This document shows positions 54,612 through 64,000 of a stretch of DNA of 64,000 nucleotides, in pieces. The stretch is from contig CATIUR010000003.1 in the NCBI GenBank assembly GCA_949592205.1, positions 84,903,001 to 84,967,000 of the forward strand. The letters are read 5' to 3'. The notes beneath the pieces are model-generated. The model did not search any database and was not told the DNA's origin. It worked only from the letters and a program-made list of their open reading frames with translations. The stretch's first letter is position 1; each line of letters starts with the position of its first letter. A program made the position numbers and the translations under genes. The DNA is from Helichrysum umbraculigerum. Taxonomy: Eukaryota > Streptophyta > Magnoliopsida > Asterales > Asteraceae.

Positions 54612-56063
54612 ATGAAAAATTCAAAAATATCTTTCTACGATTCGCCGCCTTCAAGCCCCGTTTCTCCTATCGCCCACAAGACGACCGAAGAAATGACGGC
54701 CACGGACGACGCTGAGTTCTTCGACTGCCTAGAACAAGAGTTTGAATCCGAATTCTACTCTTCATCTTCAACTACATCCGAAGAAATCTCCGCTAGTCCA
54801 GATGACGATTCTAGAACCATAGGGCAATTCTTAGATCTTGACTTAGGACCCAATGAATCTCAGCAGAAGATTTCAACTTCTGTCTCTAGCATTCCAAGCT
54901 ATCAGGTCATACCTGAACCTGAGATCTCATTTCCCTTAGAAAATTTCTCGCAATTCCCTGATTTTGCTGGAACTTCTGAGAATCTTCAAACCTTCCGTTT
55001 TCCACCCGCTGAAGAACGCATCCCCATAAGGAATGAAGACGCTTACGAATATCCTCCAAAATCACCAATTTTTATAAACCTCGTACCAGAGCCTGCGTAC
55101 ACCATATACCGTGTCGTTGATAGAGATTTACTTGACCAGCCTGATGAAGAAGTCCGCTATGTTGGGTACTCTCTTGATCCTGACAGGAGGTTAACTGTTT
55201 GTAAGGCATTTGTCAGACATCTCAAAACATCAGACTTTCCTTTCTCAGTCGAACAGAGAGTAGTCATCAGTAGGATTGGTAATCAGATTAGTACTCTACA
55301 CTGTCTTCCAAACCAAAAGGAGGATGGTATCTTCACACGATATAGGGTGGAAGAACGAAAGTTTATATCCATAATAGACCTACTAATGGACCTATTCGCC
55401 AGCACTAAATATCACTCGGAGTCACAAACCCTGATTGATCGTTATGTTGCGGCTATGATATATGAGCTTAAGTTTTGGATCTCAAAAGATCCCGCAATCC
55501 CTCTAAACATTTCTGGAAAAATTCCTTTCTTCGTTGACCCTGCCACCTATATGATCAAAACATTGTTAGAGATATTTCCTGGAGCTGCTGACGATAAGAG
55601 AGAAGCCACTTTCTTCGCTAAAAGAAAGAATATTCACGTTGAACTCACTTTACTTTTCGATCAGTCTAAATATCCTTTCACTTTGTCTCAAAGATCGTTG
55701 ATGATGGATGTCACCGAAGCAGTTCACACTACGACCGGAGATCCTGATTCAGAGGAAGAACGGAAATTTCAGAATACTCTAGATAAACTTCTCCACGACC
55801 TTAATCATATAGACAAAGGGACACGAGTAGGAATTTCAAGTCCGAAGAAAGTTAGGAAAGAATTTTATAAGTTTATTGGCAATCTTCTAGACTTAGGCAA
55901 AAAGGAACGTAAGTTTCTCAGTGAATTCGAAATATTTTTGCTAAATCCTGCAGATCTAGTCGACTCTGTCATTAAAACCCTTATGATTAAATTCATTCCT
56001 CGCCATATTCGACTGCATCCAAGAGCACCGAATGCTTTTAAGCATTTGATCTTGATTAATTAA
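54612..56063 (+). CDS. F1 ORF1: unrecognised 483-aa protein
   Basis: First ORF after the primer-binding site, where gag normally lies. The ATG at 54612 follows an A-rich leader. The N-terminal 150 residues are acidic, Ser/Pro-rich and probably disordered (EEMTATDDAEFFDCLEQEFE, SSSSTTSEEIS). Residues about 170-480 look globular and helical, with alternating hydrophobic segments (VRHLKTSDFPFSVEQR, FISIIDLLMDLFAS, DPATYMIKTLLEIFPG, EFYKFIGNLLDLGKKERKF). There is no CCHC knuckle, protease DSG or other retroviral motif, and I recognise no family. It may be a highly diverged Gag or an element-specific factor. The N-terminus is conserved in E1. The ORF is intact, consistent with recent activity. Confidence 0.8.
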   Translation: MKNSKISFYDSPPSSPVSPIAHKTTEEMTATDDAEFFDCLEQEFESEFYSSSSTTSEEISASPDDDSRTIGQFLDLDLGPNESQQKISTSVSSIPSYQVIPEPEISFPLENFSQFPDFAGTSENLQTFRFPPAEERIPIRNEDAYEYPPKSPIFINLVPEPAYTIYRVVDRDLLDQPDEEVRYVGYSLDPDRRLTVCKAFVRHLKTSDFPFSVEQRVVISRIGNQISTLHCLPNQKEDGIFTRYRVEERKFISIIDLLMDLFASTKYHSESQTLIDRYVAAMIYELKFWISKDPAIPLNISGKIPFFVDPATYMIKTLLEIFPGAADDKREATFFAKRKNIHVELTLLFDQSKYPFTLSQRSLMMDVTEAVHTTTGDPDSEEERKFQNTLDKLLHDLNHIDKGTRVGISSPKKVRKEFYKFIGNLLDLGKKERKFLSEFEIFLLNPADLVDSVIKTLMIKFIPRHIRLHPRAPNAFKHLILIN

Positions 56064-56107
56064 AACTGTTTTGGAAAGTCAGGCTAAAGACTTTAAACCA
56101 AGCGCTT

Positions 56108-56125
56108 ATTGGGAGGCAACCCAAT
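56108..56125 (+). other. Conserved hairpin motif after F1 ORF1
   Basis: ATTGGGAGGCAACCCAAT forms a perfect 6-bp stem with loop AGGCAA, 45 bases after the ORF1 stop and preceded by AAGCGCTT. As I recall, similar AGCGCTT...GGGAGGCAACCC motifs recur after the first ORF of Athila/Tat elements. A role in translation or RNA packaging is unproven. Confidence 0.55.
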
Positions 56126-56469
56126 TTAATAAAGTTTTAAATTAGTTAGTTTCCTTAAAATACAAAAGCTTCTAAAAACTTTGGTTTTCGTGAAATCTGC
56201 GCAGTTTCTAAAATTTAAAATTTTTATGAACTTTAATTTTTTTTTAAATTGTTAAGATTTCAAGAACTTAAAATTTTTAGACCAAAAATAAGTTCACTTT
56301 GTTTTTAGCATTATCTTCCGCGTTTTAAATAAAACAACTTTTTGTCCGCTCACAGTACTGCGCAGAATTTTAAAATTTTTGCTAAAACTAATTAGCTTAA
56401 TTTTTTAAAATTGTTTATCCAAAATAATTTAAAACATAAGTAATTAAAAGAAAAAAGAAAAGAAGAAAG

Positions 56470-56700
56470 GTGGGGTATTTAAACATTTTGGGTTTAAGAT
56501 AATAACAAAAAAATCAAAAATTCAAAATTCTCTCCCCTCTCTCTTCTTCCCTCTTGCGCCGGCCCAACCCCAAACACCCTCAAAAATTCAATTTTCCACC
56601 ATTGTTAACCAAATCAAGCTCAAAACCTTGCTCCATTTCGTGATTATGTAGTTACTAACTCATTTGCATCAAGATTAAGGTAAGATTCAAGCCCTAACTC
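56470..56700 (+). promoter_or_regulatory. Putative internal promoter and leader of F1 ORF2
   Basis: TATTTAAAC (about 56477-56485) is followed by a strongly pyrimidine-rich leader (56528-56560, CTCTCCCCTCTCTCTTC) and a donor AAG|GTAAGATT (GT at 56680-56681). This resembles a plant core promoter with a Y-patch leader and a 5'UTR intron. Inference from layout only. Confidence 0.45.
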
Positions 56701-57907
56701 TCAAAATTCTCTAACTTTAAAAACCTAGGGTTTCAAACTACTTGGTGATTATTGCTAGTTAAAGTTGCGAATTTGAGCTTTGATTCTTGCTTAGTAGTAA
56801 TATTAGATGATGTAGAAGCTTGCATTTCATGAATTTGATGGAGAATTATGAGTTTGAGTTTTTAAAGTTAGTTATTTTGCCCTAATTGTTCATATTTGGA
56901 TAAGTGATGATTAAATTGCTAATTTGAAGTTCTAGTGATTGTTATATGCTTAGAATAGTATAAGTAACTTGTGCATTTGCTTTGTTCTTAATCAAACATG
57001 ATTATGGTTGCACTTTGAAAATTCAAGTAAGCTTAAAAGACGATTTTTTGTTAAGTATCACATTTTGAAACAAAATCTTTACTTAAAAATGATGCTTGAG
57101 CTTAATTGAATGTTATAAGCTTACTTTGATTCTTGAAAGCACTTAAAATGAATTAACGAATGGATCAAGATTTTTCAAGTGGCGCTACTTTGGTAAAATA
57201 AAGTTAGTGAAACTTAATAAGTCAACGATTTGTTCCGACATTCAAGTAACCATTTCAATTTAAAACAATTTGATTTGTAGCTTGACTTTGAACTTAGAAG
57301 TAAATATGGTGACTTTTGGCTCAAATTCATCGCGACTTTAAATGACCATCTTTTATAACCTAAGTGATGTTTGCACCAAAATTGCCATATCTATTTTAAA
57401 GAGCAAATGTCAAATTGCAAAATGGCAATAATGAGTCAACTTGAATTGTGATTGCTTACTTGCTCGGCATGATCATAAAACGTTCACTTTAAAATGCCAT
57501 GTTAGTTTGCTAGTTTGTGTAAGTAAGTTGCTTTCGCCACTTTAAGGTAATTAGACGGCCTAGAACAAACTTGCATATTACATATTGTAAAATTCTAGGT
57601 GCTTGATGCTTATTTGGTTGAAAATTGGAACTAGTCTCAATTTCTCGAGTTACTTTAATTTGATAAAGTCCACTTGGGAATTTGTTGCAAATAGTTCGTG
57701 GTAGCTTCTTACATAAATCAAAGTTTGTTTAGATGGTTGAAAAGTGAGATTTTGATTATTATTGGTCATTACAGGTTTATGGATTATCCACTTTTTAAAG
57801 CCCTCATTTCGAATTTTTTCCAAAAATTCTAGGGTTTAATATAATCCGTGTGCTTGTAATTGATTTAATATAACCTACTATGATGTTTTGTTTTTCTCTT
57901 ATTTCAG
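56680..57907 (+). other. Putative 5'UTR intron before F1 ORF2 (1,228 nt)
   Basis: Donor GTAAGATT at 56680 and acceptor TTCTCTTATTTCAG ending at 57907, immediately before the ATG of ORF2. The interior is T-rich and has no ORF. Equally it could be used as a splice acceptor from the LTR leader to make a subgenomic ORF2 mRNA. Confidence 0.5.
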
Positions 57908-59836
57908 ATGGCCAAGACTTCACTTCCTTCATACATTAAAGGCTCAATTAAAGACGATGAGAAAAGGAAGCTTTATAGGAAATGGCTATCCCATGAATTA
58001 GGAGTTAACAGATACGTAGTATGGGAGGATTTGGCTAAGATTGGGTTAGCGACAGGATTTAGGGAGTTGATTGAATTTAAAGTGGGAAAACGACATCTTC
58101 GGGCATGGACTAGTTTGTTTGACTTAAAAGAGAAAGTTTATCAAGAACTTGTGGCAGAATTCATGGTTACCTTCAAGTTTGATAAATCAGTATCTAAATT
58201 GGACGATGCTTCGATGATCAAGTTTAACTTTCAGGGGAAGAGTTACAGCATGTCCTTAGCCACTTTTGCGGTTCATTTAGAGCTTTATAGTGAATATCAA
58301 GTGACCACCAAGTTCTTCCTCAACTCAGAGTGCAGTCCGAAACAGAGAGATCACACAGCTATTTGGTCTCAGTACGGATCAGGACGGTTTCATTCAAATG
58401 TCAAAGCTCGAGTTTTTCAGGATAGATATCACAATGTGCTTCATAATCTTCTTGCTTGTTGTATTCGAGGTAAAAGGAAGACAAAAAGAGCTGTTGGCCA
58501 GAAAGACTTGTTGATCATCAAGAGTATCATTGAGAATGAGCATGTGAATGTTGCCTATTTGGTTGCTGATCGTCTTCTCACTGAGTCTGCTTATTCTGAG
58601 TCTGAGACTGTTTACATGGGAGCTATCATTACAAAGCTAGTTAGAAAGATGGGGCTTTTGACTAGTGATGTGATTAGCAGATTGACTGAGATGGAGGGCA
58701 AGGAGTCGCAGCCATATGATATGAACTACATGATAAAAGTTTGGATATTGGAAAAAGATCTGAATGGTGATATCCGCTGGAAAGATGGTCCGCTGATTCC
58801 GGGAGTTTCTATGAGACCTCCGAAGAGTAAGAGAGCTAGGATTGAGTTTGATGATAGCACGGTGCATAGGGAGCAAAGGAATGAGGTCCATCATGAACCT
58901 GAGACAGGAGAGACGTCAGTTCCTGATGTGGAGATTCAGAGTACACCTGCTCCTCAACCAAGAGTGTTTCACTGGGGAGATCCACCATCATCTGAGCTTT
59001 TCTATGGTATGCTACACATGCTTCAGCAGAGACACACTATGGATACATACCTAGCTCATGAGTTTGGATTTCCTACACCAGCTCCACCGACTTGGATCTG
59101 CGGTCCACTACCACCCGACTTCTCCACATCACCACTCCATACATTCACCATGACTCCATTCACCACCACCATACCTACCATCACATCACCTCACCCCACT
59201 ACAGCTATCACACTTACTACCACCACAGGGATTCCACCTAGGGCTCGCCAATCTTCATGTATACCACCACCTGAGCCGGTATTCTCTGTTCACACCACCA
59301 CCACACGTGAGCCGCATGATCCACAGATTATCCTACAGCCATCTTCACGGGTTGTCACCCGTCCGCGACCAGCCGAGTCTGCTGCATCAGATACAGATAC
59401 ATCTTCAGAGACAGATTCACCGCAGTCAGGGCAAGGTTTGGATATTCAGATGGAGCCATTACATGAGCACGAGGAGGATCAGACACATGAGCAGATGCAT
59501 ACAGACTATGTGCCAGCCTTCACTACTGGACCTACAGGTTCTGGATTGACAGGGTTACTTGACACCACCCCTGTTCCATCCTCAGACTTGCCACCGGTTC
59601 ACTTGGCACAGGCTCTGCGTGACTTCCCTCTCGGATCAGCTGACATAGGAGATATGGGCCTTGATTCGAACTTCCATTTGTATCCACTACATCCAGAGCA
59701 GCAGCAGGCCGCATCATCGGGGTCAGTATCCCGCATGGCGTCGAGTGGACAGCACTCCGTCACCCAGCAGGCAGCAGGCAGCTCTCTTCCTACTCTCCAT
59801 GAGTCACCACCGGATCAGGACCCTCCTCTTCCTTGA
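57908..59836 (+). CDS. F1 ORF2: Athila-ORF1-like protein (642 aa)
   Basis: ATG at 57908 directly follows a strong splice acceptor. The N-terminal 260 residues (RYVVWEDLAKIGLATGFREL, ELVAEFMVTFKFDK, FQGKSYSMSLATFAVHL, ARVFQDRYHNVLHNLLACCI, LVADRLL) follow the pattern of the 'ATHILA ORF-1' family (PF03078). That family is found in Athila/Tat elements and many plant proteins derived from them. Its function is unknown. A Pro/Thr/Ser-rich low-complexity region (about 380-640) follows, with one conserved-looking patch ELFYGMLHMLQQRHTMDTYL (about 360-385). No membrane segment, zinc finger or enzyme motif is visible. It is intact. The spliced, promoter-linked arrangement suggests that it is expressed separately from ORF1. 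Confidence 0.75.
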   Translation: MAKTSLPSYIKGSIKDDEKRKLYRKWLSHELGVNRYVVWEDLAKIGLATGFRELIEFKVGKRHLRAWTSLFDLKEKVYQELVAEFMVTFKFDKSVSKLDDASMIKFNFQGKSYSMSLATFAVHLELYSEYQVTTKFFLNSECSPKQRDHTAIWSQYGSGRFHSNVKARVFQDRYHNVLHNLLACCIRGKRKTKRAVGQKDLLIIKSIIENEHVNVAYLVADRLLTESAYSESETVYMGAIITKLVRKMGLLTSDVISRLTEMEGKESQPYDMNYMIKVWILEKDLNGDIRWKDGPLIPGVSMRPPKSKRARIEFDDSTVHREQRNEVHHEPETGETSVPDVEIQSTPAPQPRVFHWGDPPSSELFYGMLHMLQQRHTMDTYLAHEFGFPTPAPPTWICGPLPPDFSTSPLHTFTMTPFTTTIPTITSPHPTTAITLTTTTGIPPRARQSSCIPPPEPVFSVHTTTTREPHDPQIILQPSSRVVTRPRPAESAASDTDTSSETDSPQSGQGLDIQMEPLHEHEEDQTHEQMHTDYVPAFTTGPTGSGLTGLLDTTPVPSSDLPPVHLAQALRDFPLGSADIGDMGLDSNFHLYPLHPEQQQAASSGSVSRMASSGQHSVTQQAAGSSLPTLHESPPDQDPPLP

Positions 59837-61343
59837 TTCCACTTATCTATCACTCTTTATCTTATTATTACTTATGTTGGATGACTGTACTATCACTTGA
59901 TATTTTGGATGACTATATCAGTATTGTGATTCGGCGGATATATTTTGGGACCAACCAATGATTTGGTTGGATTTATCTGCTTTTATTTATCATATTATCT
60001 TAGTTTATTTACTGATGTTATGTTTATTTTGCTTTTGAATAAAGAAAAAAATGCGAATAAAATTGAAGTTCTCCAAGGATATATAAGACGACGCGCAAAT
60101 CACGCAAGATTCGGGTTGAACGACGCTAGATTCTCCAACTGCTGTCTACACACCCAAATCTATCAAACAACCGTCTCATTCTGTCTTAGGGGAGTTTTTC
60201 GTTCTTTTTCCTAGTGGTTATTAAATATCATAATATATCTATACCGTTATCCTTTATGCTTAAATTTTTAAGTGTGGGATTATAAATCCCATAAATCAAA
60301 ACAACTTAGAAACAAAGTTCCAAAATATAATCAAGCTTTAAGTGTGGGATTCTTCTCCAAAGAAGAATTTTATGCTTAGTTTGTGAACATTAGGGACAAT
60401 GTTCCTCTAAGTGTGGGATACACGGTATGATATACCGTATTTTGGCTTTGATTGCTTGTCCAAAGTAAGCTACAAATAAAAATAAGCTTAAAACCCATTA
60501 AGCTTAAAATTTTCATCAAAACCTCATTTCTGCTAAAATTTTAAAATTTTTTGACTTAAAATATTTTTTGCGAAAGGTTATTTGTCAGAAATTAAATAAA
60601 TTGCTTTGGAAAATAAGATAAGTTAGACTACGAATTCCTTAGAAATGAAATGTTAATCCATGAGCATCGCACGGCTAGGCACATACACCCTTTTTGCAGT
60701 GAGGTACTTGAGCCCATTAAGCATTCATCTTTAATGCTTCACTTTCGATTGATGTGTGTGCCGATGCTTTTGCTTTGAATTAGAACTTGCTCTTGGTATA
60801 CGTTTCGAGACCACACCGATGAGCGTCGTACGCGGTGTAGGTGCAATCAGATGACCTTGACATTCCCTAGGATTAACCCCTTTTTCTTTAAAACCATTTT
60901 TCCAGCCCAAAACCCTTCCAACACTCATTTTAAGTGTTGATGATCCGCCTAGAAAACCCTGTTGAGCCTTAGCCTTTTCGTTTCATTAAAACCCAAATTT
61001 TCAACCTATTCACTTCCACACCCACCAAATCTTATCTTAGAAATTTTTAAATTTTTGAAAAACGATATTTAGATATTCTTTTTGCTTTCACTCAAAATTC
61101 ACAAAAATCGTGTTTACTCAAAACTCCTCGTGTGCGTTTCTATGATCAATACTCAAAAATCGAGAGTCTTGTGGTGCGAAAAATTGGCACCAAGTAAATT
61201 CGAAATTGTCAAAAGTGTGAAAAATGAAAGACAGAAAAGATCTCAAATAAGGGACGGTGAATAAATTTGAAAATTCCTTAGAAATTCCTTGGCAAAGAAA
61301 TTCTAAGACAAAAATATAGAAAAGTAGAAAAGAAATGAAACGA

Positions 61344-61422
<79 letters not shown>

Positions 61423-62100
61423 AAGCTAAGTGCTTCGAATTCTCCCGAAACTCTGCTCTCTTAAAAATTTCAAAAATCTTCCGTGTGTTTCCAAGAGATA
61501 GAAGTCATAATAGCTATCTCGCTCCCTTATCATTATCCGTTTCCGTTTTCATTAAAAAAAATTTATCTAAATAAAATTTTTCATAAGTTTAAGAATGCCT
61601 AAGATAAGCAAAACCCTTTTATTTAAAACCAATTCCCCTTCTATACCATTCCCTTTAAACCTCACCAAACATCACAACCCATTTGGATGTCCTGGGATGA
61701 TTAGCACCGTTCTCATCGAAGTGGTGGAGATCCGATTCTCGATCAAGCCTATGACGAGAAGCAAATGCATGACTGGCTTTATGAGCGATTTCGTTTGTTT
61801 AGAATGATAGGTAACCCGAAACACTTCTGAGTGAATTGAGTGACCACCTAGTGAGATCGCCTAGTCATGTACAATATCCATCGAGAATTGTGAAAGTATG
61901 CCAGGGCTAACATTTCAAATCTAAGGGGTGACTGTTCTAATGATGCTTGCTTTCTGAAAAGATTTATCCAATGGCTGACAAATGACTAATCTCAAAGTAT
62001 TTTATGTCAAAAGCCTAAAACTATTATTTTCAAAAACTCTTAGCAGGTGAGAATTTTCAAGCTTGCTTGAGGACAAGCAAAGTTCTAAGTGTGGGATATT
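59837..62100 (+). other. F1 3' non-coding region with repeated PPT-like motifs
   Basis: Long untranslated tail. AGTGTGGGAT occurs at 60271-60280, 60341-60350, 60410-60419 and, as the probable functional tract before the LTR, at 62088-62097. Two of the upstream copies are followed by hairpins (GGGATTATAAATCCC; ACGGTATgatATACCGT). An (AT)n microsatellite lies at 61348-61420. A 40-codon open stretch near 61690-61830 is not supported as a gene. Confidence 0.7.
61348..61420. repeat. (AT)n microsatellite in F1
   Basis: About 36 AT dinucleotides. The ORF with an IYIYIY tract at 61335 is a by-product. Confidence 0.95.
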
Positions 62101-64000
62101 TGATAACACGTAAAAAGTCATGTTTTTACTTATGTTATTTCCCGCATTTTAGACTCAAAGTTAGCAAAACCACACCAATAATGTCAAATATTATGATATT
62201 TTGTTAACTAAGTCAAAACGGAAGCGATATTTATAAAACCATTGAAAATGTTACGAAAAATGTGAAAAAAGGAGCATAAACGGTCAACGAATCTTTAGTT
62301 CACACGTTCCAACACTTTTTGAGCAAAACTAAGAATTATGACCTCTAACTTATGTCATTATGTTCGTTAGGAGTTGACGGTCGCGTGGATATAAAGAACG
62401 TTGAAAACGGACGCACGATGAAGAAGATACGCCCAAACGAAGATCACAAGCAACCGACGGACCGCGATACGGGAGAGACAAGGTGAATACGGCCAAACCC
62501 AGCCGTATACGGCCAAGGCTTGACCGTATACGGCCAATCTTGGGCGTATACGGCCTTGTCCCAGCCGTATACGGGCAAATTCCCCCGTATCCGGCCTTGT
62601 CCCTCCCCCGATACGGCCAATCTCTCCCGTATACGGCCAAATTCAACCGTATCGTGTGTTTTGGTCATCCAAGGTGCAATCTTGATACGGGAGGGAAATA
62701 CGGCTGAGATTTTGGAGGTGGAAATACGGTTGAGGAATACGGTTGAGACAAATCTATAAATACCAACCTTCACCTCCTCATTTCAACACACTTCATTCAT
62801 CATTCATCCAATTCTCTTCTCATTTTCACACTTCTCTTTTATTTTATTTTGTTGTTTTTATTTTTAGCTTGTAGTTTTGGTTTCTCTCTCTAGAGCTTTC
62901 TCTCTCTAGAGAGAAGTAGATAGTTAGTTAGTTAGAGGTAGAGAAGAGAAAAGCAAGGCGTTGTAATCACGGTGTAAAAGCATTCTTGGTGCAAAACTAC
63001 GCATTTCTCAATATTACTCTGCTCGAATTTCTGGTGATATCTATCCTCTCATACTTATATTATGTCTGAATTATTTCTGCTTATTTGTATGATGTGTGCT
63101 ATATGTATTGCCATGATTACTGAGTAGTGTACTATTGCGGTTGTTGAAATGTAGATAATTAGACGTAGGGATGATGTTAAATTAATCTTTATTTAAAATA
63201 TGTGATTGGGAATTATTAAACTTTATTATGTTCAAACTTATCATGCATCTAGACTTAGTTATGGATCACCCTTTCCAGTCCTTCGCGTGACTGCTACTTA
63301 GGTTTAGAAACTGATCACCTCTAGATACGGTAGTTTGTTATCTGTGTTATCGTACGAAGCCGTGTCTGTTACTGTAATTCGGCTAAAGTATTAGGTATAG
63401 CGATGGAAACACCACTGGTGGAGTACAACCGTGGAAGCCTGAGAAAAGCCGTTGGTACCATCACTGTGGACTACCTAGAAACCCTAGAATATGGTCTAGA
63501 CATCATAAAGCTGTGGAAATGCCGAGTACATCGTAGGCCTACCTCTGGTTACGAAAACACTGTGGAAATACAGTAACTAAAGTACACCGTGTCTATAGTT
63601 AGAATTGGTTAATCTGTGGAAAAATAGTTATACGCGGTGAGATCAGTTCTAGTTATAAAGCCGTGGAAATGTTGTAAGCACTGTACACTGTAATAGTATC
63701 TAGAATTGGCTGAACCATGGGACTGTTGGAGTACACGGTAGACTGATCCCCGATTATACGGCATTGTGGAAAATGGTGACAGTACTGTACACCGTAATAG
63801 TACTCAGGGTTAGCAACCGCTGTGGAAAAGTGCACTGTACACCGTTAAGTATGTCTAGGGACGAATGACTGATCGCAAAGGAGAGTTCTAGATCATGACA
63901 GAAGTAATTAATCTTATAAAACCTAAGGCATGAGTCTAGAGATGAAAGTCAAGCCCAGCAGTGGTTCAAGATTCTTAAAACCCCTAGACTCTACAAAACT
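62101..64000 (+). repeat. F1 3' LTR (first 1,900 bp, cut by the window edge)
   Basis: Begins TGATAACACG after AAGTGTGGGATATT. Matches 51848-53750 except for about seven single-base differences noticed by eye (for example near 62268, 62546, 62960, 63531, 63588, 63670 and 63709). Confidence 0.92.

Larger units (their letters stand above)
51848..64000 (+). mobile_element. F1: young non-autonomous Athila/Tat-like LTR retrotransposon
   Basis: 5' LTR 51848-54461 (2,614 bp), internal region 54462-62100, 3' LTR from 62101 to the window edge (1,900 bp visible). Primer-binding site TGGCGCCGCTGCCGGGGA (54468-54485, tRNA-Asp type). The end motif TTGAGGACAAGCAAAG...AAGTGTGGGATATT directly before the 3' LTR is typical of Tat/Athila elements. 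The visible LTR parts differ at only about 7 sites by eye, so insertion is recent. The 7.6-kb interior encodes two proteins, neither with protease, RT, RNase H or integrase motifs. It must be mobilised in trans. Confidence 0.9.

Noticed and set aside
61335..61574. ORF with a long Ile-Tyr repeat
   Set aside because: Translation of the (AT)n microsatellite.

Overview
The window looks like a piece of a large, repeat-rich flowering-plant nuclear genome. The evidence is GT-AG introns, plant LTR-retrotransposon lineages (Ty3 chromoviruses, Athila/Tat-like elements, Ty1/copia Sirevirus-like elements), a Stowaway MITE with TA target duplications, TTTAGGG-like repeats and a GH17-X8 beta-1,3-glucanase. 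The style of the copia proteins suggests Asteraceae, but that is recognition from memory and only moderately secure. No rRNA, tRNA, CRISPR array or bacterial feature was seen.

Region by region. 1-2748: the 5' end (first ORF start, primer-binding site and complete 5' LTR) of an antisense Athila/Tat-like element, E1, continuing beyond the left edge. 2749-6540: an antisense Tekay-like chromovirus remnant, D1, split by a related solo LTR, S1 (3707-6129, duplication gtatc). About 6790-22612: the 3' portion of a copia-type element, C1 (tail ORF, PPT, 3' LTR). It was entered by a Tekay-like solo LTR, A1 (8569-11281 plus 21004-21006, duplication catac), which in turn received a 9.7-kb Gag-only element, B1 (11282-20998, duplication gtgtc). 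22613-28000: small DNA-transposon-like material: a Helitron-like end, a 1-kb inverted-repeat element, a foldback element with telomere-like repeats, and a broken Ulp1/FAR1-type gene pair. 28360-37984 (minus): the only convincing host gene, a GH17 beta-1,3-glucanase. Its 6.6-kb first intron holds a second foldback copy that was itself split by an intact Reina-like chromovirus, H1 (31167-36419, duplication aattt, identical LTRs). 38000-40600: promoter side of that gene and AT-rich sequence. 40634-47909 (minus): a decayed copia/Sirevirus-like element, G1. 47923-48117: a Stowaway MITE. 49208-51506: a frameshifted 'putative gypsy-type transposase' (Transposase_28-like) gene. 51848-64000: F1, a young non-autonomous Athila/Tat-like element with 2.6-kb LTRs, two unusual ORFs and no visible pol; its 3' LTR runs off the right edge.

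Four things stand out. (1) The glucanase gene carries two alternative, frame-compatible 3' ends: a GPI-anchor exon and, downstream of it, X8 (callose-binding) exons, so splicing could choose between a membrane-anchored and a callose-binding form. (2) The E1/S1/F1 family: F1 has no pol but encodes an unrecognised 483-aa protein whose N-terminus is conserved in E1, plus an Athila-ORF1-like protein that appears to have its own promoter, leader and 5'UTR intron. (3) LTR A1 contains an array of two alternating palindromes with inverted TGACG cores. (4) The foldback elements carry head-to-head telomere-like repeats. Several target-site duplications are perfect, so the order of insertions can be read directly.
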